Positions 1-6,063 of a stretch of 26,364 nucleotides of DNA are shown one piece after another. Numbering within the stretch: position 1 is the first letter of the stretch; every line of letters begins with the position of its first letter. Position numbers and translations under genes: made by a program. The notes beneath the pieces are model-generated. The model was not told the DNA's origin, made no database searches, and saw only the letters and a program-made list of their open reading frames with translations. Origin of the DNA: Bacillota bacterium. GTDB lineage: Bacteria > Bacillota > Clostridia > Oscillospirales > Acutalibacteraceae. The stretch lies in the NCBI GenBank assembly GCA_029007015.1, contig JAQXHB010000018.1, positions 1 to 26,364 on the forward strand, in the 5' to 3' direction.

Positions 1-495
1 TGGCCCGAAATGGTCGACAACGTCATTCCCTTCATCGGCGGCGAGGAGGAAAAGAGCGAGCAGGAGCCCCTCAAGATTTGGGGTAAAATCGAGGGTGACC
101 GCATTGTAAACGCCACCTCGCCCAAGTTCACCGCTCAGTGCATACGCGTGCCCGTCAGCGACGGTCACATGGGCGCCGTCTTTGTCGAGTTTGAGAACAA
201 GCCGTCCAAGGAGCAGATTTTGAACACTTGGGCGTCCTATTCCGGCCGCGCTCAGGAACTTAACCTGCCGAGCGCACCCAAGCAGTTTTTGAACTATTTT
301 ACCGAAGACAATATGCCCCAGACCAAACTTTGCCGTGATTTGGAACACGGCATGGCCATTTCAATCGGCCGCCTGCGTGAGGACACGCAGTATGATTACA
401 AGTTCGTTTGTCTGTCACACAATACGCTGCGCGGCGCGGCCGGCGGCGCTGTGCTGATGGCCGAACTGCTGTGCGCCGAGGGCTACATGGACTAA
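1..495 (+). CDS. asd: Aspartate-semialdehyde dehydrogenase, C-terminal part (5' end outside window)
   Basis: The frame is open from base 1 and ends at TAA 493-495, giving the last 164 residues. Asd reduces aspartyl phosphate to aspartate semialdehyde with NADPH, the branch point to lysine/diaminopimelate, threonine and methionine. The stretch around NVIPFIGGEEEK, then RVPVSDGHMG and the C-terminal NTLRGAAGGAVLMAELL, match the archaeal/fungal-type Asd also common in Clostridia. The NAD(P)-binding Rossmann half and the catalytic cysteine lie upstream of the window. An in-frame ATG at base 10 is internal and not the start. It is followed 42 bp later by dapA on the same strand, so asd-dapA-dapB is probably one lysine/diaminopimelate operon. 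The partial length is the only uncertainty. Confidence 0.93.
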   Translation, partial: WPEMVDNVIPFIGGEEEKSEQEPLKIWGKIEGDRIVNATSPKFTAQCIRVPVSDGHMGAVFVEFENKPSKEQILNTWASYSGRAQELNLPSAPKQFLNYFTEDNMPQTKLCRDLEHGMAISIGRLREDTQYDYKFVCLSHNTLRGAAGGAVLMAELLCAEGYMD

Positions 496-537
496 CGCCC
501 GAGGACAGACATATTTTTTGAGTGGGAGGTCAATGTC

Positions 538-1425
538 ATGAAAAGGACTGTATTCAAGGGCGCAGGAGTTGCGCTGGTAACCCCCATGAAAAGTGACGGT
601 TCAGTAAATTTTGAGAAGTTGGATCAACTGGTCGATATGCAGCTCGACGGCGGCACCGACGCCATCATCGCGGTGGGCACCACCGGTGAGGCGCCTACCT
701 TGAGCCGCGAACTTCACATCAAGGTGGTCGAAGCCGTTGTCAAGCGTGTCAGCGGCCGCGTGCCGGTCATTGCCGGAAGCGGCTCCAACGACACCGCCTT
801 TGCGATGGAAACTTCGCGCCAAGCCGAGGCGGTCGGCGCCGACGCTCTGCTGATGGTCACTCCTTACTACAACAAGACCTCGCAGAGCGGCCTTATCAGG
901 CACTTCACCACCATTGCCGACTCGGTCAATTTGCCGATAATCCTGTATAATGTTCCGTCGCGCACCGGTACCTGTTTCAAGCCTGAAACATACGCTGTGC
1001 TGGCCGACCATGAGAACATCTGTGGCATCAAAGAGGCCAGCGGCGATTTGTCGCTGGCGGCCAAGACATTTGCTCTGTGCGGTGATAAAGTCGATATTTA
1101 TTCGGGCAACGATGACCAGATTGTGCCATTTCTGTCGCTCGGCGGCAGCGGTGTCATTTCGGTGCTGTCCAATGTGGCTCCGCGAGCCGTCCACGACATC
1201 TGCGCTAAGTTTTGGGACGGCGACATCGCCGCCAGCCGCAAACTGCAACTGGACTACATCGCGCTTATCAGCGCTCTGTTTTCAGATGTCAACCCCATTC
1301 CGGTCAAAGAGGCAATGAATCTGATGGGACTCGATGTCGGCCCGTGCCGCCTGCCGCTGGTTGAAATGAGCGACAGCGGGCGCGAGAATTTGCGCCGGCA
1401 ACTGATGGCCGTGGGGCTTATTTAA
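538..1425 (+). CDS. dapA: 4-hydroxy-tetrahydrodipicolinate synthase
   Basis: DapA condenses pyruvate with aspartate semialdehyde in the cytoplasm, the first committed step to diaminopimelate and lysine. The 295-aa product has the family's normal length and TIM-barrel order. GTTGE at residues 47-51 binds pyruvate, Tyr137 sits in YNVPSRTG, and Lys165 in GIKEASGD is the Schiff-base lysine. GSGSN at 80-84 is also typical. The ATG at 538 follows a good GGGAGGT ribosome binding site with about 7 bp spacing. It lies 42 bp after asd and 29 bp before dapB, in pathway order. No lysine riboswitch can be judged because the operon start is outside the window. Confidence 0.97.
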   Translation: MKRTVFKGAGVALVTPMKSDGSVNFEKLDQLVDMQLDGGTDAIIAVGTTGEAPTLSRELHIKVVEAVVKRVSGRVPVIAGSGSNDTAFAMETSRQAEAVGADALLMVTPYYNKTSQSGLIRHFTTIADSVNLPIILYNVPSRTGTCFKPETYAVLADHENICGIKEASGDLSLAAKTFALCGDKVDIYSGNDDQIVPFLSLGGSGVISVLSNVAPRAVHDICAKFWDGDIAASRKLQLDYIALISALFSDVNPIPVKEAMNLMGLDVGPCRLPLVEMSDSGRENLRRQLMAVGLI

Positions 1426-1454
1426 CACAAAATATCAGGATGTGAAGCAATAAA

Positions 1455-2207
1455 ATGACACGAATAATTCTCAGCGGATGTAACGGCAAAATGGGTCGCT
1501 TTGTTACCGCCTGCGTTGACGGACGCGACGACTGCACCATCGTGGCAGGCGTCGACCTGAATGCGGTCATGCTGGCCGATTACCCAGTTTATACCGATTT
1601 CGCGGATATCACGCAAGAGGCCGATGTAATCATTGATTTTTCTCGCCCGACGGCGTTAAACGGCATACTCAGTTTTGCCGCCGACCGCCATGTCGCGTGC
1701 GTGCTGGCGTCAACCGGCTATGACGCGCGCCAGATTGATCGTATACGCGATGCGGCGCAGTCAACCCCGATTTTCTTCTCGTTCAACATGTCGCTGGGCA
1801 TCAACCTGCTCACCGAGTTGGCCAAGAAGGCTACCGCCGTGCTGGGCGACAGTTTCGACATTGAGATTGTCGAAGCCCACCACAACCAAAAGGTGGATGC
1901 GCCGAGCGGTACCGCCGTCATGCTGGCCGATGCCATTCAAAGCGCTCTGCCGGAGCCGTATGAACGGGTGTATGACCGCCACAGCGTCCATGAGCCGCGC
2001 GGGAAGGCCGAGATTGGTATTCATTCGGTGCGCGGCGGCACAATCGTCGGAGAGCACGAAATAATCTTTGCCGGCCGCGACGAGGTGGTGCGTCTGAGCC
2101 ACAGCGCCTATTCAAAGGAAGTATTTGCTGTAGGTGCTGTCAAGGCCGCTGTATTTGTGTCTGACAAGCAAGCCGGTCTGTACTCAATGGCAGATATGCT
2201 CAAATAA
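1455..2207 (+). CDS. dapB: 4-hydroxy-tetrahydrodipicolinate reductase
   Basis: DapB reduces the DapA product to tetrahydrodipicolinate using NAD(P)H. The 250-aa protein starts with the dinucleotide-binding motif GCNGKMGRF (residues 8-16). It carries the signature EAHHNQKVDAPSGTA at 140-154, with His142/His143 and Lys146 as the expected catalytic residues. VGEHEIIFAGRDE at 198-210 is also conserved in the family. The ribosome binding site is weak: the nearest AGGA is about 14 bp upstream of ATG 1455, so translation may depend on coupling with dapA. In a spore-former the product also feeds dipicolinate synthesis. A hairpin with a T run follows 6 bp after the stop, so this is probably the last gene of the operon. 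Confidence 0.97.
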   Translation: MTRIILSGCNGKMGRFVTACVDGRDDCTIVAGVDLNAVMLADYPVYTDFADITQEADVIIDFSRPTALNGILSFAADRHVACVLASTGYDARQIDRIRDAAQSTPIFFSFNMSLGINLLTELAKKATAVLGDSFDIEIVEAHHNQKVDAPSGTAVMLADAIQSALPEPYERVYDRHSVHEPRGKAEIGIHSVRGGTIVGEHEIIFAGRDEVVRLSHSAYSKEVFAVGAVKAAVFVSDKQAGLYSMADMLK

Positions 2208-2213
2208 AAACAC

Positions 2214-2247
2214 AAATCGGTCGGGGTGAATCTCCTGGCCGATTTTT
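2214..2247 (+). terminator. Rho-independent terminator after dapB
   Basis: Arms AAATCGG and CCGATTT flank an 18-nt loop and are followed by a short T run (ending 2247). It lies 6 bp after the dapB stop codon and probably ends the asd-dapA-dapB transcript. The stem is short. Confidence 0.6.
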
Positions 2248-2270
2248 ACATCAAATTTTTATCTATAAAA

Positions 2271-2306
2271 ACAGCCGCCCAAGATGTGTCGGGCGGCTGT
2301 GCATTT
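2271..2306. terminator. Bidirectional terminator between dapB and the convergent membrane-protein gene
   Basis: A perfect 10-bp stem, ACAGCCGCCC with GGGCGGCTGT, encloses a 10-nt loop. T-rich sequence follows on the plus strand (CATTTTT), and TTTT follows on the minus strand. The convergent gene's stop codon starts at the next base, so the hairpin can end transcripts from both sides. Confidence 0.8.
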
Positions 2307-3134
2307 TTATGCCAGTTGGTTGGTTATAAACATGCTGATTTTAATTTTCTCACCGAAGTGCTTGGCGATAACGAAGCGGTTGGCAACAGTGACAGCAATC
2401 ATAATCCACGGAGTAGGTGTCAGCCAGCACTCGGCGCCGTATGCCAACGGGGTGACAATAACGATAGCAGAAACGGCCAATGTGAACAGCGTGATGATAT
2501 TGGCCAACGAGATAGTCGTATATGAGCCGCGACTGATGTGCACAAGGAGCAGTGCAAACAGCACAAAATAGGCCAAACCGAAAGCGCTGAACAGTATGGC
2601 ATCGCCCTGCGGAAGCATATTCTTGTAATTGAACAGAGTTTGGTACGCAACCGAATACTTAACCGGGCCCATTCGGTCGAGCGCGAGCCAAAGGAGGAAC
2701 TTATCGCTGTTGTTGTAGTGCCAGACCGAGTTGGCATAGAACATGCCGACAGCGGCCAGTACAAAGCAGAGAACGAAGGTTGCCTTGCTGCCCTTGCGGT
2801 CGGCGGGACAATCCCTATGATTTTTCTTATACAGCAGAAGCGAGAGTACCAGGAACAGCACCGCCAGCGCTCCCATTACGCCGATAACGATAAATCCCGT
2901 TGTGTTTATCGGAAAATAACTGCCCCACGCCATAAAACTGATGTTAAGCAACTCGCTTAATGCGGACAGTCCTCCGCGGAACATGGTGCATACAAATGCG
3001 TAGGAAAACGAAAGCATGAGTGCAAGGTCAAACAAGCGCTTGCTTAATTTGTCAGTAAAAACGCCCAGCAAGGCCAGCACCAAAGCCGCCACGCCACCGA
3101 GAACAATAACGCCATATTTTATGTATTCAAACAT
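2307..3134 (-). CDS. Polytopic membrane protein of unknown function
   Basis: I do not recognise the family. The 275-aa product is very hydrophobic, with about seven predicted membrane segments. In the form starting at the chosen ATG these fall near residues 6-27, 35-52, 79-103, 118-135, 178-200, 207-230 and 238-256. A charged loop (KKNHRDCPADRKGSK) lies between segments 3 and 4. A GTG 12 bp upstream keeps the frame open, but its G overlaps the AGGAG ribosome binding site, so the ATG at 3134, 11 bp after AGGAG, is the better start. The gene stands alone, with a near-consensus promoter upstream and a strong terminator downstream. The weak codon bias and hydrophobicity allow no functional guess. 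Confidence 0.75.
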   Translation of the reverse strand: MFEYIKYGVIVLGGVAALVLALLGVFTDKLSKRLFDLALMLSFSYAFVCTMFRGGLSALSELLNISFMAWGSYFPINTTGFIVIGVMGALAVLFLVLSLLLYKKNHRDCPADRKGSKATFVLCFVLAAVGMFYANSVWHYNNSDKFLLWLALDRMGPVKYSVAYQTLFNYKNMLPQGDAILFSAFGLAYFVLFALLLVHISRGSYTTISLANIITLFTLAVSAIVIVTPLAYGAECWLTPTPWIMIAVTVANRFVIAKHFGEKIKISMFITNQLA

Positions 3135-3165
3135 TACAGCAATCACTCCTGCATTATTTACTTAA

Positions 3166-3194
3166 ATAGTACCACAATCACAGGATAATGTCAA
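3166..3194 (-). promoter_or_regulatory. SigA-type promoter for the membrane-protein gene
   Basis: Read on the minus strand there is an exact TTGACA -35 box (3194-3189), a 17-bp spacer and TACTAT as -10 (3171-3166). The start codon follows about 30 bp downstream. This supports independent transcription from the sigF gene upstream. Confidence 0.7.
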
Positions 3195-3286
3195 TAATTG
3201 AGAGGTGATTGAATAATAGTTTGGAAATTTGAACAAGTTTTGGCAGTATATTTTTTACATATCTAATAATACCGTTTACGATTTGT

Positions 3287-3943
3287 TCACATTTGCATCT
3301 TCTGTCTTATCAGCGCAAGTATCTTTTTTTCTCTGCGCGAAACCTGTACCTGCGTCATACCGAGTGCGTCAGCCGTCTGATTTTGAGTGCGCGTGCAGAA
3401 ATATCTCAACTCAATTATGCGGCGGTCACATTCATCAAGATCGCTCACCGCCTCATTCAGCGCAATGTTTTCGCACAGTTGGTCGTTGCCGTCGTCGCAG
3501 GGAATGTCCATGACATCAAAGCCGTCGTCATCGCTGTGGGTAAGTGACACAGTCGGTTGGGTGGCGCACAGCGCCTCGACCACATCGGCGCTGTCGGCGC
3601 CAAGCCGCTCAGACAGTTCGCTGAGCGTCGGCTCCCGCCCCAACTCGGCCGCAAGACTGTCGGTCAGACGCCGCGCGCGCATGGCCAATTCCTTGATTGA
3701 GCGGCCGACCTTGAGCGCACCTCCGTCCCGAAATATACGCCGTATCTCGCCCAAAATTGACGGCACCGCATAGGTCGAGAAACAGACGCCGCGCGCTTCA
3801 TCAAAGCGGTCAACCGCCTTTATCAGCCCGACACAGCCGGCCTTAAACAGATCGTATTAATCGACCCCTCTGCCGGTAAATCGGTGACAGCAGGTATGCA
3901 CCAGCCCCATATTCTCGGTTATGCGGCGCTCGCGCTCATCCAT
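3287..3943 (-). pseudogene. sigF: Sporulation sigma factor F, interrupted by an in-frame TAA at codon 29
   Basis: SigF (SpoIIAC) directs forespore-specific transcription after septation. Read from ATG 3943, the frame gives ITENMGLVHTCCHRFTGRGVD, then TAA (3859-3857), then YDLFKAGCVGLIKAVDRFDEARG and FSTYAVPSILGEIRR without any frame change. Regions 3 and 4 are complete, with a C-terminal helix-turn-helix (QTADALGMTQVQVSR) and TGA at 3287. Ignoring the stop it would be 218 residues, near the length of short Ruminococcaceae-type SigF. The start overlaps the spoIIAB stop, as expected in this operon. Reinitiation at GTG 3766 would lose core-binding region 2, so the gene is probably non-functional unless the stop is read through or is a sequence error. 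The family assignment is secure; only the functional state is open. Confidence 0.88.
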
Positions 3944-4379
3944 TTGCACCGGCTCTGAATGACAGCCGCTTGGTCAGCGTTACCGTAGTACCCTTGCCGA
4001 TATGCGAGCGCACCTGCACCTTGTCGGTAAAGGACTGCATGACGGCAAAGCCGAGGCCGGCGCGCTCACCGCCCGCCGTGGTAAAGAGCGGCTCCATGGC
4101 CTTGCTTATGTCAGGTATGCCGCAGCCGGTGTCGCGGATTTTGATGCGCACGGTGCGGTCGCTGAAAATGGCCACCGATATGTATATCTTGTCTATCCGC
4201 TCGCTGTATGCGTGCACAATGCAGTTGGTCACCGCCTCTGACACGGCCGTTTTGATGTCGCTGATTTCCTCTACCGTCGGGTCAAGTTGCGCGATAAACG
4301 CTGCCACCGCGACGCGTGCAAACGATTCGTTAGACGAGCAGGACATCAGAGTCATCTTAAATTCATTTACCGCCTTCAT
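3936..4379 (-). CDS. spoIIAB: Anti-sigma F factor / serine kinase
   Basis: SpoIIAB binds and inhibits SigF in the predivisional cell and phosphorylates SpoIIAA. The 147-aa product is a GHKL-type ATPase: the N box has Glu48 and Asn52 in EAVTNCIVHAY, the G1 box is DTGCGI at 83-88, the G2 region is GLGFAVM at 108-114, and GKGTTV lies near the C-terminus. All ATP-binding motifs are intact. ATG 4379 follows GGGAGG. The start overlaps the end of spoIIAA by 17 bp and the end overlaps the sigF ATG by 8 bp, so the three genes are translationally coupled. Oddly, its sigma partner downstream carries a nonsense codon, while this gene looks undamaged. Confidence 0.95.
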   Translation of the reverse strand: MKAVNEFKMTLMSCSSNESFARVAVAAFIAQLDPTVEEISDIKTAVSEAVTNCIVHAYSERIDKIYISVAIFSDRTVRIKIRDTGCGIPDISKAMEPLFTTAGGERAGLGFAVMQSFTDKVQVRSHIGKGTTVTLTKRLSFRAGANG

Positions 4380-4698
4380 ATTTACATCCTCCCTTATCTA
4401 TGACGGCCAGCCGGTCAAGCCCGCTCAGCCGCATCACCTTGTATATCTGGGGCGAAGTGTTGCACACATGCAGTTCTGCACCGACGGCCGACGCAGCCTT
4501 GTACCTGCCCATTACCAACCCGATGCCGGACGAATCCATGAATGTCAAATCCCTGAAATCGAGTATAACCATAGTCGGACGATGCTCACCGATTTGTTCA
4601 TCTATCTGCTGCCTAACACTGCACGCGGCGTGGTGGTCAAGTTCGCCCGACAGTCTCGCTGTCAGCACCTCACCGGTCAAATCAATCGTTACTGGCAT
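4363..4698 (-). CDS. spoIIAA: Anti-sigma F factor antagonist
   Basis: SpoIIAA is a STAS-domain protein. Unphosphorylated, it binds SpoIIAB and frees SigF; SpoIIAB phosphorylates it and SpoIIE reverses this. The 111-aa length fits. The phospho-acceptor motif FMDSSGIGLVMGRYK has the DSS serines at 56-57, equivalent to the Ser58 region of Bacillus subtilis SpoIIAA. ATG 4698 follows GGAGGG. It is the first gene of the spoIIA operon and overlaps spoIIAB by 17 bp. No clear SigH promoter is visible: a folC-side terminator hairpin ends only about 23 bp before the ATG, leaving little room for a normal promoter downstream of it. Confidence 0.94.
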   Translation of the reverse strand: MPVTIDLTGEVLTARLSGELDHHAACSVRQQIDEQIGEHRPTMVILDFRDLTFMDSSGIGLVMGRYKAASAVGAELHVCNTSPQIYKVMRLSGLDRLAVIDKGGCKYEGGK

Positions 4699-4721
4699 TA
4701 TCTTTTCCCTCCAAACAAAAA

Positions 4722-4755
4722 AATCCCTTATCCTACCGATATAGGATAAGGGATT
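4722..4755 (-). terminator. Strong terminator between folC and spoIIAA
   Basis: A perfect 14-bp stem (AATCCCTTATCCTA with its complement, 6-nt loop) is followed on the minus strand by seven T. It should end the valS-folC transcript. It also lies immediately upstream of the spoIIAA ribosome binding site, so any spoIIA transcript started further upstream must pass through it. Confidence 0.88.
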
Positions 4756-4797
4756 GTCCGTATTATTGCACGAAAAACACGCCGTCGATAATAAATT

Positions 4798-6063
4798 TTA
4801 TTTGTAGATACCGCACGCTTTGCGTCGGATGGATGCCGCCAGATAGAGAGAGCCGCAAATAACAATCGGCCTGCCCTCTGCCTGCTCGCGCGCCAGACGC
4901 AGCGCCTCACTCTGCGAGCGTGCGACTGTAACGCGGCCGCACATCGGCCTGACGGTGCGCGCCAGTTCCGCCGCCGTCATGGTGCGCGGATTGGGCACAG
5001 TGACTGTAATGACGCTGTCGCACAGCGGCATCAGTTTGGCCATGGCCGCCGAGCAGTCTTTGTCTGCCAGCATGCCTATTACAGCAGTCACCTTGCGTCC
5101 GCCGAGCAGTCGGCCAAGCGTGTCGGCCAGCGCGCCCACACCGTCGGGGTTGTGTGACCCGTCGAGTATGACCGTCGGGTCGCGGTGAAGCACCTCCAGC
5201 CGCGCCGGCATAAATGTGTCGGCAATGCCGCTGACAATAGCCCGTTCACTGACGCCGACGGCGCGCGCCGCCTCGATGGCGGTGACGGCATTATACACCT
5301 GATGGCGGCCGATAAGCGGCAGGCGGACATGCAAACCGCCGTAATCAAACCGACTGCCGTCGGCCGACAGTTCGCAGGCGGTCAGAGACTGCACATCGGG
5401 CACGGTAAGTTTGCTGCCGCAAAGGCGGCACCGCTCGCGTACAGCGGCCATAACGCCGTCATACTGCTGCGGATAGCAGACGGTCACGCCGCCCTTTATG
5501 ATGCCGCATTTTTCATAGGCAATTTGCTCAACCGTATCGCCCAAAACGGCGCTGTGGTCGATGTCGATGTGGGTGATGACCGACACTTCGGGACAGTCGA
5601 TGATATTGGTTGCATCAAACCGGCCGCCCATCCCGACCTCCAGTACGACATACTCGCATCCACACTCGGCGTAACAGCACAGCGCGGCCGCCGTTATAAG
5701 CTCAAATTCGGTCACAATGACGCCCTCTTGCTCCAGCCGCTCGCACAGGGGGCGCAGGCGCGTGATTACATCGGCAAACATTTTGTGTCCGATGTTGTGC
5801 CCGTTAATTTGTATTCGCTCGCAGAAATCGGTCACATACGGCGAAATATACAGCCCGACCGAGCGGCCGAAGGCGCGCAGCATATTATAAATCATCGTGG
5901 CAGTCGAACCTTTGCCGTTGGTTCCGGCAACATGGATAAAGCGCATACCGCTTTTCTGCGGGCATCCGCACAAATCGGTTATGCGCTTTATGCTGTCCAG
6001 TCCGGGGCGTGAACCAAAGCGCAGGCGTGAGTGAACATAGCCTAATGCTTCGGTGTAGTTCAT
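4798..6063 (-). CDS. folC: Bifunctional folylpolyglutamate synthase / dihydrofolate synthase
   Basis: FolC adds glutamate to folates (and joins dihydropteroate to glutamate in bifunctional members), using ATP in the cytoplasm. The 421-aa Mur-ligase-type protein has the P-loop VAGTNGKGST (residues 45-54), the following SPYVTDFCERIQING segment, EVGMGGRFDATN, a central HIDIDHSAVLG motif, and the C-terminal-domain start GSHNPDG. Length is typical. Its ATG overlaps the valS stop (ATGA, 4 bp), so it is translated with valS. This valS-folC pairing is common in Firmicutes. A strong terminator follows 43 bp after the stop. Whether it has both activities cannot be settled from sequence alone. Confidence 0.95.
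   Translation of the reverse strand: MNYTEALGYVHSRLRFGSRPGLDSIKRITDLCGCPQKSGMRFIHVAGTNGKGSTATMIYNMLRAFGRSVGLYISPYVTDFCERIQINGHNIGHKMFADVITRLRPLCERLEQEGVIVTEFELITAAALCCYAECGCEYVVLEVGMGGRFDATNIIDCPEVSVITHIDIDHSAVLGDTVEQIAYEKCGIIKGGVTVCYPQQYDGVMAAVRERCRLCGSKLTVPDVQSLTACELSADGSRFDYGGLHVRLPLIGRHQVYNAVTAIEAARAVGVSERAIVSGIADTFMPARLEVLHRDPTVILDGSHNPDGVGALADTLGRLLGGRKVTAVIGMLADKDCSAAMAKLMPLCDSVITVTVPNPRTMTAAELARTVRPMCGRVTVARSQSEALRLAREQAEGRPIVICGSLYLAASIRRKACGIYK

Noticed and set aside
4722..4755. SigH-like -35 box (GTAGGATAA) for spoIIA inside the hairpin
   Set aside because: It matches the consensus, but no GAAT-like -10 box is found at 11-13 bp and the transcript would start at the ATG; the match is a by-product of the palindrome.
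5185..6012. Long open frame opposite folC (275 codons)
   Set aside because: Entirely antisense to a well-supported FolC with all motifs; no domain seen.
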